A stretch of 64,000 nucleotides of DNA from the NCBI GenBank assembly GCA_029202545.1, contig CP119311.1, positions 2,976,001-3,040,000 of the forward strand, given 5' to 3'. Below are positions 35,488 to 43,522 of this stretch, in pieces (the stretch's first letter is position 1; every line of letters starts with the position of its first letter). This DNA is from Candidatus Pseudobacter hemicellulosilyticus (GTDB taxonomy: Bacteria > Bacteroidota > Bacteroidia > Chitinophagales > Chitinophagaceae). Made by a program: the position numbers and the translations under genes. The notes beneath the pieces are model-generated. The model worked only from the letters and a program-made list of their open reading frames with translations, did not search any database and had not been told where the DNA came from.

Positions 35488-35907
35488 TCAATGATTCCAG
35501 CGGTGGATATGCTTCAGGTCCACCAGCCATTCAAACTTGTCACCATCGGGCATCCGGACAATGCTGATCACGGTGGTATCTTTTTCCTTATAGCTGTTGG
35601 TGTAGATATAGTTTACCAGGGAATCGCTCACAGGGTCGATCTGGATAGGCCGGATATCGGCGCTGCGGTATTGCTGGCGGTCGTCATTGCTGAGCTTATC
35701 GTAGAAATTCCTTTTCCAGGTGGTATTGAGCAGGTAGAGGTTGGCCGAGTCCTTCAGCAGGTAAAAGCGGGCCTTTTCAATGTCTCCGTCGAGGGAGGCG
35801 CGGATGAACTGGCGGCCTGCGTCCTGGGCGTCTTCTGCTTTAGTATATCCTTTGCTGCCGCAGGACCAGCAGGCGAAGGCGATAAACGACAATACGAGGT
35901 ATTTCAT
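35488..35907 (-). CDS. Small lipoprotein (DUF4878-like)
   Basis: About 139 residues from the ATG at 35907; the frame starts at an upstream TTG (35916). Leader MKYLVLSFIAFACWSC gives a lipobox with the acylated Cys at 16. The mature part has AEDAQDAGRQFIRASLDGDIEKARFYLLKDSANL, then beta strands (TTVISIVRMPDGDKFEWLVDLKHI). This resembles the cystatin/NTF2-like fold of DUF4878 proteins. Function unknown. It forms a single-gene unit between ppa and phoH. Confidence 0.7.
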   Translation of the reverse strand: MKYLVLSFIAFACWSCGSKGYTKAEDAQDAGRQFIRASLDGDIEKARFYLLKDSANLYLLNTTWKRNFYDKLSNDDRQQYRSADIRPIQIDPVSDSLVNYIYTNSYKEKDTTVISIVRMPDGDKFEWLVDLKHIHRWNH

Positions 35908-36002
35908 AATGGACAAAAATACAGGATTGGCCGGAACGCCTGTAAAGAATCTTGTTTCCGGCGGCGGTCCTGGAGCTTGCAGTGGCGCGGCGGGTAGGAA
36001 CA

Positions 36003-36107
36003 GTCGCTCGCCTCCGGCGAGTGACCACTATTTCATCGCCTCCGGCGATCAACCCGCAGCAGCTGGTCCCGACTGGTTGACCGCAAGCGGGCGACCGGGT
36101 CCGTGAA
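36003..36107. repeat. REP/BIME-like palindromic element, copy B (one arm decayed)
   Basis: The left unit at 36003-36025 is identical over 23 bp to the left unit of copies A and C (GTCGCTCGCC-TCC-GGCGAGTGAC). A second hairpin, ATCGCC-TCC-GGCGAT, is at 36035-36049. The right arm (GACCGCAAGCGGGCGACC, near 36079-36096) matches the expected reverse complement only partly. Confidence 0.75.
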
Positions 36108-36166
36108 AGACCTTGGGAAGCAGCAGCCACAAGATACCTGGCAGGGTCAAACCGCTATAAACAAAA

Positions 36167-36185
36167 AGCCCGCCGAAGGCGGGCT
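36167..36185 (-). terminator. Terminator of phoH
   Basis: AGCCCGCC, loop GAA, GGCGGGCT: eight perfect pairs. On the minus strand it is followed by TTTTTG, 26 bp after the phoH stop. Confidence 0.85.
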
Positions 36186-36211
36186 GTATAAAGATTTGTA
36201 AATGTTGTTCC

Positions 36212-37276
36212 TTACTCTGCAGCGGGCTTGTCCTGCTGCGGCTCCTGGGGCGCCTGCGGCTGCCTGTTGTGGCGGTGGCGGTTCCAGTGGTTGTTGTTGT
36301 AGTGCGGCTGCTGTTCGTCCTCGTGTTCCATCTCGCGGTCGTAGGCCTTGATAATGGCTTTTACCAGGCGGTGGCGCACCACGTCTTCCTCGTCCAGCTC
36401 AATATGACCGATGCCGTCGATATTCTTCAGGATGCGGACGGCTTTTATAAGGCCGCTGCGCTGGTTCTTGGGCAGGTCAATCTGGGATACGTCGCCCGTG
36501 ATGATGGCTTTGGCATTGGAGCCGATCCGGGTGAGGAACATCTTGAGCTGAAGATCGGTTGTGTTCTGCGCCTCATCCAGGATGATGAACGCATGGTCCA
36601 GCGTACGTCCCCGCATATAGGCCAGGGGAGCTACTTCAATGACGCGGGTCTGCATATAATACCCCAGTTTGTCGGCGGGGATCATATCGTCCAGCGCATC
36701 ATAGAGCGGACGCAGGTAGGGATCAATCTTCTCCTTGAGGTCGCCGGGCAGGAAACCCAGGCTTTCGCCGGCTTCCACCGCGGGACGGGTGAGGATGATC
36801 TTCTTGACCATTTTGTTCTTGAGGGCGCGTACGGCCAGGGCTACGGCGGTATAGGTTTTACCTGTACCGGCCGGTCCGATAGCGAAAACGATATCATTGC
36901 GCTCTGCCTGCTGCACCAGCTTTTTCTGGTTGGCCGTGCGGGCGCGTACCGTTTTGCCATTGGGGCCGAACACTAAAACATCATTGGGATGGCGGTCTAC
37001 GAAATGGTCGATGGTCTCGGCATCATCACCGCCCAGTACCTGCTCCAGGTAGTTCTCGCTCATGTGGCCATTGCGTTCAAGATACTGAACGATCAGCGTG
37101 ATCTTCTCTTTCGCTGTATCCACCTGTTCGGGTGAACCACTAAGTTTGAGCTGAGTGCCCCTGGAAAGGATCTTGAGCAGGGGGAATTTCTTCTTGAGGA
37201 TATCCAACTTGCCGTTGTTGACACCGAAAAACTCAATAGGGTTTACGGTTTCCAGATTAATGATTGTGTCAGTCAA
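36212..37276 (-). CDS. phoH: PhoH family ATPase
   Basis: A 354-residue cytoplasmic P-loop NTPase. An N-terminal KH-like stretch (about 30-75) precedes the ATPase: Walker A GPAGTGKT, LTRPAVEAGESLGFLPGDLKEK, Walker B FIILDEAQNTT, and RSGLIKAVRIL. PhoH proteins are linked to RNA metabolism and stress; the exact role is unclear. After about residue 320 a His/Gln/Asn/Pro-rich low-complexity tail follows. The start is a TTG at 37276: an in-frame TGA lies 9 bp upstream and no ATG occurs before residue 72. Confidence 0.92.
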   Translation of the reverse strand: MTDTIINLETVNPIEFFGVNNGKLDILKKKFPLLKILSRGTQLKLSGSPEQVDTAKEKITLIVQYLERNGHMSENYLEQVLGGDDAETIDHFVDRHPNDVLVFGPNGKTVRARTANQKKLVQQAERNDIVFAIGPAGTGKTYTAVALAVRALKNKMVKKIILTRPAVEAGESLGFLPGDLKEKIDPYLRPLYDALDDMIPADKLGYYMQTRVIEVAPLAYMRGRTLDHAFIILDEAQNTTDLQLKMFLTRIGSNAKAIITGDVSQIDLPKNQRSGLIKAVRILKNIDGIGHIELDEEDVVRHRLVKAIIKAYDREMEHEDEQQPHYNNNHWNRHRHNRQPQAPQEPQQDKPAAE

Positions 37277-37684
37277 GTCGCTTCAGATTTAGGTTCACAA
37301 TATGGTACCGCGCCGATACTTACAAGTACATCCTTCTTTCCAAATTATAGTATTCAAAACAAAGGCCATGTAAAAGTTATCTACATAATTGTGGAAAAGC
37401 GTATGTTCAGGAATACCTATAAGTTACAATTTTTCTACGATTCCTTTGCGGGCATCGGCAAAATTTAATCAGGACTTTACCTGCGTTCATGTGCGCCGGT
37501 TTTAAGTTCTTTCTGGCGTGTGTTTAAATAGTACTCTTCCTGCCCGCTGTCACCCAACCGGCCAACTGCCGAAGCCCCCGCTGGCTGCTTGCCGTTTATC
37601 CCGGCTTTTACAGCTTTTAACAAGGCTTTGGTGCGCCATGCCAGCAGCAGTGAGTACATTTAGCCATAACTATTTATTAATACT
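37277..37684. other. Divergent spacer phoH / thioredoxin-fold gene
   Basis: A 408-bp noncoding spacer. The phoH side is AT-rich. On the other side a near-consensus -7 box TACATTTA (37655-37662) lies 22 bp before the thioredoxin-like ATG, with TTTG 24 bp before it. I see no hairpin terminator or RNA gene. Confidence 0.45.
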
Positions 37685-38239
37685 ATGCGATCCAAAACTC
37701 TGTTATTCCTTCCTGTACTGTTGCTGGTAGTGGCCGGCGCTTTTGCCCAGACTGCGCCGCCTTCAGCTGATGATGTATTAAAAGAGGCTACCAAAACAGC
37801 CGCCAAAGAAAAGAAGCAGGTCTTCGTGATCTTCCATGCTTCCTGGTGCGGCTGGTGTCATAAGATGGATGAGGCCATGAATGATCCTGCGGTTAAACCA
37901 TACTTCGACAAGAACTATGTAGTGCGTCACCTGGTAGTGATGGAAGCCAAGGAGAAGAAGGACCTGGAGAACCCCGGCGCTACAGAGTTCATGGCCAAAT
38001 ATCACGGCGACAACCAGGGTATCCCTTTCTGGCTCATCTTTGACAAGAAAGGAAAACTGGTAGCTGATTCACAGCTCAGGCCTGAAGGCGCGGGACTGGA
38101 CCAGCCCGGACAGAATACCGGTTGCCCGGCTACGCCTGAAGAGATCGGTCATTTCCTGAAAGTGCTGAAGCAGACCTCCAAGCTGAACGACGAAGAGATC
38201 TCGGCCATCGAGAAACGTTTCAAAGCTATCAGGGGCTAA
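37685..38239 (+). CDS. Exported thioredoxin-fold protein
   Basis: A 184-residue periplasmic protein: signal peptide MRSKTLLFLPVLLLVVAGAFAQ (1-22), then a thioredoxin fold with VFVIFHASWCGWCHKMDEAM. The CGWC active site and the following CHKM resemble DUF255/YyaL and thiol-disulfide interchange proteins. The cis-Pro segment is GIPFWLIFDKKGKL. The C-terminal helix ends in EEISAIEKRFKAIRG. It probably reduces or isomerises disulfides in the envelope; the partner is unknown. A terminator lies 164 bp downstream. Confidence 0.88.
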   Translation: MRSKTLLFLPVLLLVVAGAFAQTAPPSADDVLKEATKTAAKEKKQVFVIFHASWCGWCHKMDEAMNDPAVKPYFDKNYVVRHLVVMEAKEKKDLENPGATEFMAKYHGDNQGIPFWLIFDKKGKLVADSQLRPEGAGLDQPGQNTGCPATPEEIGHFLKVLKQTSKLNDEEISAIEKRFKAIRG

Positions 38240-38574
38240 GCGGGCGCCGGCTGCGGATCACCCTATCCGGGGCTGTTAGCCTTCAACAACGCTACGTTAT
38301 AACCTATAGCGGCAAAGAAGGCCTGCAACAGTCTGCCGGTTCGTAATGCAGAAGAAGAATTTTGGACGAACCAAGGGCGATGGTCCAACAAACAATATTC
38401 CAAGGTTGCCTCAACAAGAGGCAGCCTTTTTTATTTGGCGCTTTGTACTCCTTATACTGTCAAAGGCTGGCGCATGTAAGCTGGATTGGGGCTGGAGATG
38501 CCTGTAGTTAATGAGCCTGCAAAAAAGTGGCGTACAATACTGCCGCTACGAAAATGCTCCCCGCATTACGCTGC
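38240..38574. other. Spacer with a distant terminator, possible small RNA
   Basis: A 335-bp spacer between the thioredoxin-like gene and the convergent YdeI-like gene. It contains a GGACGAACCA copy of a repeated 9-10-mer (38364-38373) and a hairpin terminator (38403-38436) that lies 164 bp after the last stop. The distance allows a long 3' UTR or an independent small RNA. No peptide frame is convincing. Confidence 0.4.
38403..38436 (+). terminator. Intrinsic terminator
   Basis: AGGTTGCCTC (38403-38412) pairs with GAGGCAGCCT (38418-38427) with one G-U or mismatch near the base; loop AACAA; then TTTTTTATTT. It faces the plus strand. Confidence 0.8.
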
Positions 38575-39078
38575 TTATTGTTCCTTCAGCGAGCGGATCA
38601 TCTCCCCATAATTCATGCCTTTGGCCATGGCGATCACGCACTGGGTGATCCTTTTGGTGCGGGTAGGTTCCGTTTTGGCGCTGTCAATCCATTTACTGTA
38701 ATACTGCTGATGGGAGGGTGGCATCTTGTTGAAATTGGCTTCGGCTTCGGGATCGTCCGCCAGGCAGGCCAGCAGTTCCGCGTTGACGGTGAGCGGGCTC
38801 TTGTCTACTGTTAGCTGCACTTTCAGCATAGCGCCTTTGCCTTTATGGATGGCCTTGCGCAGGTCGGCATTCAGGGTAAGTATAAATGTGCCGTCGCCCA
38901 TGGGCATGGCGGAGAGGGATCTGATGGGATGTTTGTCGAGCTTGCCTTTTACGCGGAAGGATTGCCGGTTATTGGGTTTCAGCTGTCCGGCAATATCGGC
39001 AGGAATGGAAATATAGGTCCAGCCGGTCTTCTCGCCCTGCTTGCCAAATTGCCGTATGGTGGTGGTAAATTCAACCAT
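38575..39078 (-). CDS. YdeI/OmpD-associated family protein with DUF1905
   Basis: A 167-residue cytoplasmic protein. The frame is open to 39357, but only from the ATG at 39078 does the product match the family. An N-terminal DUF1905 barrel (FTTTIRQFGKQGEKTGWTYISIPADIAGQL, FRVKGKLDKHPIRSLSAMPMGDGTFILTLNADLRKAI) is followed by a YdeI-like helical domain (ADDPEAEANFNKMPPSHQQYYSKWIDSAKTEPTRTKRITQCV). The biochemical role is not known. A -7-like box (TAGCTTTT) lies just upstream on the minus strand. Confidence 0.85.
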   Translation of the reverse strand: MVEFTTTIRQFGKQGEKTGWTYISIPADIAGQLKPNNRQSFRVKGKLDKHPIRSLSAMPMGDGTFILTLNADLRKAIHKGKGAMLKVQLTVDKSPLTVNAELLACLADDPEAEANFNKMPPSHQQYYSKWIDSAKTEPTRTKRITQCVIAMAKGMNYGEMIRSLKEQ

Positions 39079-39443
39079 GGTTTGAAAAGCTAACTTACCA
39101 ATTTTGTCAGAAACAGGAAAGTGCCGGCCTGATAAAACCGGAAAGCCGGCGCCTGAAGCTGGCAGGGGAGCAGACAGCGGCAAAGACAGGTAATTAGTTG
39201 ACATGCCGGAGAACGCGGTCCTTTGACATATCCAGGAATATGGGTATGCTCCCTGGGACATCCGTTGTGGTTTGCCTTTCAGAAAAGCTGCCTGCATAAA
39301 ACCGCAAGCTGCCACCCGCGCAGGCAGGAAACGGTAACAGGCATGCAGCGTTGTCATGCATTACTGCATCTGTCAGCGGGAACTGTTTGTTATTGTTAGC
39401 GTGAGGACACTGTAAAAGAAAGCAGGATCTTTCCAGGTGATCC
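39079..39443. other. Spacer without identified gene
   Basis: A 365-bp spacer between two minus-strand genes. It holds the promoter region of the YdeI-like gene and a GC-rich palindromic patch (GCCGGC...GCCGGC, near 39122-39150). Open frames crossing it have no recognisable features. Confidence 0.4.
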
Positions 39444-39713
39444 TTACATACTGCGCAGTTCTTCTTCCAGCATTTCATTCAGCTTCTTCTCATTCTCCCA
39501 GATCCAGTTGGGCAGCGGCTGTTCCATGATCTTCCAGCCATCGCTTTCCTGTTTGAGTCGGAAGAGGATCCTGTTGCCACGATCGTCTACAACATCTACT
39601 GTAAAAATGCCTTCATTTTCTCCGCCCAGCTTCCTGAAATTAAATTCTCTCAGCCGGCCTTCTACCTTCAGCAGTTTGGTGAACTGTATGTTTTTTACAA
39701 ATTGGATGCGCAT
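39444..39713 (-). CDS. Small conserved hypothetical protein
   Basis: An 89-residue soluble protein, MRIQFVKNIQFTKLLKVEGRLREF...RLKQESDGWKIMEQPLPNWI, then a charged helix (ENEKKLNEMLEEELRSM). No signal peptide or membrane segment. The sequence looks like an authentic small folded protein (alternating strands then a helix), and similar short proteins occur in other Bacteroidota. I do not recognise a function. Confidence 0.6.
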   Translation of the reverse strand: MRIQFVKNIQFTKLLKVEGRLREFNFRKLGGENEGIFTVDVVDDRGNRILFRLKQESDGWKIMEQPLPNWIWENEKKLNEMLEEELRSM

Positions 39714-40167
39714 ATATGTGTGTTAAGTAAAGTTTCTTATCAATTCCCGTGCTAACCTTAGCCAAAGGGTCGTTAAGCCCGTGCATTTTTTATGCACAGT
39801 CATTGGGTGCTACAATCAGGAGTTTGGGGTGATCCAGGGAGAATAAGGGGTCAGGCGTGCAAGATACGATTTTTTGCCGGCACCTGAGCGGTTATGGGCG
39901 GGACCGCAGGCCTCGCCTGGTCCGGCGCGGGTAAAGCGCGGGGCTGTCTGTTCCCAAACAACTGGTTTGCATGTGCTGACAGCAGGGGCCTGACCTGTAA
40001 AGCGGGTAGGGGGCTGATCTGGCAGGTGAACTTTTTTTCAGCGGACGATGATGACCGCAAAAACTTTCTGCGGCGGATCATGACCGCGCAAAAAAAAATG
40101 TGTACCGGATACCGGTACACATTGCTATAAGATCTCAGCGCAGGGCTGATGCAGCCGCTGCGTTGTA
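39714..40167. other. Spacer with ahcY terminator
   Basis: A 454-bp spacer. It has a small hairpin GTGCAT-TTTTT-ATGCAC (39781-39797), a GC-rich patch (39880-39960) and, next to ahcY, the strong terminator at 40098-40122. I see no coding frame with support. Confidence 0.5.
40090..40122 (-). terminator. Terminator of ahcY
   Basis: ATGTGTACCGG, loop ATA, CCGGTACACAT (40098-40122): eleven perfect pairs. On the minus strand it is followed by eight Ts. It lies 45 bp after the ahcY stop. Confidence 0.9.
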
Positions 40168-41496
40168 TTAATACCTGTAATGCTCAGCTTTGAAGGGGCC
40201 TTCAGCAGGAATGCCGAGGTATTCAGCCTGGTCATTGGTGAGTACTTCCAGCTCTACGCCGATCTTGGCGAGGTGCAGGCGGGCTACTTTCTCATCAAGG
40301 TGTTTGGGCAGCACATACACTTTGTTCTCGTAAGCGCTGGTATTGGTCCACAGTTCCAGCTGGGCCAGGGTCTGGTTAGTGAAGGAGTTGCTCATCACAA
40401 AGCTGGGGTGGCCGGTAGCGCAGCCCAGGTTCACAAGGCGGCCTTCAGCCAGGATGATGATATCCTTGCCGTCTACATTGTAGATATCCACCTGTGGTTT
40501 GATGGTGTCCTTCGTATTGCCGTAGTTGTTGTTGATCCAGGCGATATCGATCTCGATATCGAAGTGACCGATATTACAAACAATGGCTTTATCCTTCATG
40601 GCGCGGAAATGTTTTTCCGTGATGAGGTCGCGGCAGCCGGAAGCAGTGACAATGATATCGGCTTCTTTCACGGCGTCAACCATTTTCTTTACTTCAAAAC
40701 CGTCCATAGCGGCCTGCAGGGCGCAGATAGGATCAATTTCGGTGACGATAACGCGGCAGCCGGCGCCGGCCAGAGAGGCGGCGGAACCTTTGCCTACATC
40801 GCCATAACCACCTACTACAGCTACTTTACCGGCCAGCATGACGTCGGTAGCGCGGCGGATAGCGTCCACCAGGCTTTCTTTGCAGCCGTATTTGTTGTCG
40901 AACTTGGATTTGGTCACAGAGTCGTTCACGTTGATGGCGGGGATGGGCAGGGTACCTTTGGCCATACGCTCATAGAGGCGGTGAACGCCGGTGGTGGTCT
41001 CTTCGCTGAGGCCACGGACATGTTGTACCAGCTCAGGGTATTTGTCGAACACGATATTGGTCAGGTCGCCACCATCGTCCAGGATCATGTTGAGGGGGCG
41101 GTCGGCGGCGCCGAAGAACAGGGTCTGCTCAATGCACCAGTCGGCATCTTCCAGGGTCTGGCCTTTCCAGGCGAATACACCGATACCTGCGGCGGCGATA
41201 GCAGCGGCGGCATGGTCCTGTGTAGAGAAGATATTGCAGGAGCTCCATTTCACTTCAGCACCCAGGGCTACCAGTGTTTCAATGAGTACGGCGGTCTGGA
41301 TGGTCATGTGCAGGCAACCGGCAATGCGGGCGCCTTTCAGGGGTTGTGAAGCGCCATATTCTGCGCGGAGGGCCATGAGGCCGGGCATTTCTGCTTCCGC
41401 CAGGCGGATCTCTTTACGACCCCACTCTGCGAGGCTGATATCTTTTACTTTATTGGGAAGGCTGAAGTCAATGTTCGACTTGGTAATTGTTGACAT
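40168..41496 (-). CDS. ahcY: Adenosylhomocysteinase
   Basis: A 442-residue cytosolic NAD-dependent enzyme that hydrolyses S-adenosylhomocysteine to adenosine and homocysteine in the methyl cycle. Motifs in order: GCLHMTIQTAVLIETLVALGAEV, SSCNIFSTQDHAAAAIA, NVNDSVTKSKFDNKYG, the NAD-binding GGYGDVGKGSA, NIGHFDIEID, and the C-terminal KAEHYRY that closes the neighbouring active site. Length and motifs are complete. Single-gene unit with its own terminator. Confidence 0.97.
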   Translation of the reverse strand: MSTITKSNIDFSLPNKVKDISLAEWGRKEIRLAEAEMPGLMALRAEYGASQPLKGARIAGCLHMTIQTAVLIETLVALGAEVKWSSCNIFSTQDHAAAAIAAAGIGVFAWKGQTLEDADWCIEQTLFFGAADRPLNMILDDGGDLTNIVFDKYPELVQHVRGLSEETTTGVHRLYERMAKGTLPIPAINVNDSVTKSKFDNKYGCKESLVDAIRRATDVMLAGKVAVVGGYGDVGKGSAASLAGAGCRVIVTEIDPICALQAAMDGFEVKKMVDAVKEADIIVTASGCRDLITEKHFRAMKDKAIVCNIGHFDIEIDIAWINNNYGNTKDTIKPQVDIYNVDGKDIIILAEGRLVNLGCATGHPSFVMSNSFTNQTLAQLELWTNTSAYENKVYVLPKHLDEKVARLHLAKIGVELEVLTNDQAEYLGIPAEGPFKAEHYRY

Positions 41497-41624
41497 ATTT
41501 ATTATTTAGTGCTTGATAGTATTGTTTATGGATGGCTTTGGGGCCAAAGTCGCGCTCAGCCCGCAAAACTACAAAAAAGGCCGGAATGTTCTATCTTTAA
41601 GGTTGCGCTTAATAATTACCTTTT

Positions 41625-41930
41625 ATGCAAACATACGATACCGTTTCCGAGGCTGTCAACGGCCTGAAACAGCGTGGCTATACCATTGACTTTAACCTGG
41701 AATTCGATTGCATCAGTTGCCACAAGACCCCTGTATCGCTGCGGCCGGACGCCTTTTCCATTGTGGAGGTCCATCGTTTTGAGGGCAACAGTGATCCTGC
41801 TGATGAAGCGGTGGTCTATGCCATTGAATCTGCCAGTGGGGAGAAGGGCCTGCTGGTGAATGGTTTTGGACCCAGTGCGGACCCGGTAAGCGAGGAAATG
41901 GTGGAAAAACTACAGGTAAAGGGCCATTAG
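41625..41930 (+). CDS. Small conserved protein of unknown function
   Basis: A 101-residue soluble protein beginning MQTYDTVSEAVNGLKQRGYTIDFNLEFDCISCHKTPVSLRPDAFSIVEVHRFEGNSDPADEAVVYAIES. Relatives in Bacteroidota are often labelled phosphoribosylpyrophosphate synthetase, but no PRPP-synthetase motif is present, so that name is probably wrong. The pair Cys29-x-x-Cys32 could bind metal. A -7-like box TATCTTTA lies about 25 bp upstream of the ATG. Its stop overlaps the convergent Rrf2 gene by four bases. Confidence 0.75.
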   Translation: MQTYDTVSEAVNGLKQRGYTIDFNLEFDCISCHKTPVSLRPDAFSIVEVHRFEGNSDPADEAVVYAIESASGEKGLLVNGFGPSADPVSEEMVEKLQVKGH

Positions 41931-42352
41931 ATCAGTTTGCCGCCGGTGTTGGAGATATCGGCTACGCTTTTTCTTTCCAGGATCTTCAGGGTGGCGTCCC
42001 GTACGGTGATCATCATATCGTGCAGGCCACATTGTTTTTCATCACAGTTCTTACATCGCTCATAAAAGTACAGGCTGACGCAGGGCAGCATAGCTATAGG
42101 GCCGTCTATCAGCCGCATCACCTTGGCCATGGGGATATCTTTGGGAGATACCCTGAAGAAATAGCCCCCTCCTTTCCCTTTCTTACTGTCCAGGATGCCT
42201 GATTTTTTCAGCTCCAGCAGGATGTTCTCCAGGAATTTCAGCGGGATCTTCTTCTTCTTGGCGATCTCTGCAATCAGCACAGGCTGGTTATCCTTTCTCT
42301 CCGCCATGTACATCAGTGCTTTGAAGGCATATTGGGCTTTTTTCGATAGCAT
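41927..42352 (-). CDS. Rrf2 family transcriptional regulator
   Basis: A 141-residue DNA-binding protein. The winged HTH (about 1-65) reads LSKKAQYAFKALMYMAERKDNQPVLIAEIAKKKKIPLKFLENILLELKKSGILDSKKGKGGGYFF, typical of Rrf2/IscR/NsrR proteins. A cysteine group (CVSLYFYERCKNCDEKQCGLH, about 91-111) is placed where the family binds an Fe-S cluster, so it may sense redox, NO or cysteine status. A promoter candidate on the minus strand is TTG, 19 bases, TATCTTAT, about 20 bp before the ATG. Confidence 0.88.
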   Translation of the reverse strand: MLSKKAQYAFKALMYMAERKDNQPVLIAEIAKKKKIPLKFLENILLELKKSGILDSKKGKGGGYFFRVSPKDIPMAKVMRLIDGPIAMLPCVSLYFYERCKNCDEKQCGLHDMMITVRDATLKILERKSVADISNTGGKLI

Positions 42353-42406
42353 GGGTTACAGGTTTCGCGCTGATAAGATAAATTAAATTTCTGAAGTACC
42401 AATTTG

Positions 42407-42700
42407 TCAGACCAATTTATGTTGATAGGCATACTTGATGAGGCCGATCACGCTGCTGGTCTGGGTTTTCCTGAAAATGTTCTTCCGGTGTGTTTCTACT
42501 GTGCGTTCACTGATGAACAGGGTTTCCGCAATTTGTTTATTGCCCAGTTCCTGTTCAATCAGGCGTAGCACCTGCAGTTCTCTGTCCGTCAACCTGGCCG
42601 ATGCTGCTTCCTTCTTCATCACTTTTCCTTTTTTATTGAAGTGGTTTATGGTTCGGATGGCTTCCCCGTTGGGGGCGATACCTGCCCAGTGGTCAGTCAT
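42407..42700 (-). CDS. LuxR-type HTH protein (no receiver domain)
   Basis: A 97-residue protein whose last 65 residues are a LuxR/GerE helix-turn-helix: LTDRELQVLRLIEQELGNKQIAETLFISERTVETHRKNIFRKT. The first 30 residues have no recognisable domain. An alternative ATG at residue 28 (MKKEAASARL) would leave only the HTH. Stand-alone HTH proteins of this kind may bind DNA constitutively or be partnered by a separate receiver. It lies 87 bp after dapB on the same strand and may share its transcript. Confidence 0.8.
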   Translation of the reverse strand: MTDHWAGIAPNGEAIRTINHFNKKGKVMKKEAASARLTDRELQVLRLIEQELGNKQIAETLFISERTVETHRKNIFRKTQTSSVIGLIKYAYQHKLV

Positions 42701-42787
42701 AACAAAGTCATGCCTGGCCGGATAAGGCTGGTTATTTTGATCGGAGTGGAGAGTTGGCAGATTGTTGGGTCAGGGAGCGGGCGCCGG

Positions 42788-43504
42788 TCAGATGCCCAGC
42801 ACGTCGCTCATGGTGTATACGCCTTTGCGTGACTGCAGGAATTCTGCGGCCAGCACGGCGCCGCTGGCAAAGCCTTTACGGTTATGCGCGGTATGTTTGA
42901 TCTCGATATCGTCAATAGGGGATGACCAGTTGATGATATGGGTGCCGGGGGCCGGATCCACCCTTTCACTGAGGATCACCAGGTCTTCCGCTTTACCGGT
43001 AGGCTGGTTCACCCATTGCTTTTTACGGTCTATACTGGTCAGCACCTGCCGGGCCAGTGAAATGGCCGTACCGCTGGGTGCATCTTTCTTTTCTGTATGG
43101 TGCACTTCCGTCATGGATACCTCGTATTCCGGGTGTGCGGCCATCAGGCTGGCCAGCTGTTTGTTGATGGCGAAAAAGATATTGACGCCAACACTGAAAT
43201 TACTGGCGTAGAGCAGGGCGCCGTTGCTGGTTTGGCTATGGGCTACAGCCTCGTCATAACGGGCCAGCCAGCCGGTAGAGCCGCTGACCACAGGTACGCC
43301 GGCGTCCAGGCAGCGGATGATATTGTCATAGGCGCTTTCCGGGCCGGTGAACTCAATGGCCACATCGGCCTGCTGAATATGTTGGATGGTATTGTCTTCC
43401 AGGTTGTCTACGGATACTCTGAGCACTACTTCGTGCCCGCGTTCCAGGGCGATACCTTCAATAGCGCGGCCCATTTTGCCATATCCTATTAATGCGATCT
43501 TCAT
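42788..43504 (-). CDS. dapB: 4-hydroxy-tetrahydrodipicolinate reductase
   Basis: A 238-residue cytosolic NAD(P)H-dependent enzyme of lysine/diaminopimelate biosynthesis. The N-terminal nucleotide-binding motif is IALIGYGKMGRAIEGIA. The catalytic region is VSMTEVHHTEKKDAPSGTAISLA, with His-His and the Lys of KKDAPSGTA. Length is slightly shorter than the E. coli enzyme, as usual in Bacteroidota. It follows the DUF5683 gene by 18 bp in the conserved order parA-parB-DUF5683-dapB. Confidence 0.94.
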   Translation of the reverse strand: MKIALIGYGKMGRAIEGIALERGHEVVLRVSVDNLEDNTIQHIQQADVAIEFTGPESAYDNIIRCLDAGVPVVSGSTGWLARYDEAVAHSQTSNGALLYASNFSVGVNIFFAINKQLASLMAAHPEYEVSMTEVHHTEKKDAPSGTAISLARQVLTSIDRKKQWVNQPTGKAEDLVILSERVDPAPGTHIINWSSPIDDIEIKHTAHNRKGFASGAVLAAEFLQSRKGVYTMSDVLGI

Positions 43505-43522
43505 AATTGCTTCCTTGGGAAT

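Larger units (their letters stand above)
35908..36211. other. Spacer with REP-like element and phoH terminator
   Basis: This 304-bp spacer holds the lipoprotein gene promoter region (near 35910-35940), the REP-like element copy B (36003-36107) and the phoH terminator (36167-36185). I see no coding frame. Confidence 0.7.

Noticed and set aside
39194..39478. 94-codon minus-strand frame upstream of the YdeI-like gene
   Set aside because: Cys-rich, low-complexity translation without homology. It overlaps the small conserved gene at 39444-39713.
41625..41930. Phosphoribosylpyrophosphate synthetase, the label often used for such proteins
   Set aside because: At 101 residues it is a third of the required size and has no PRPP-binding or flag-region motif.
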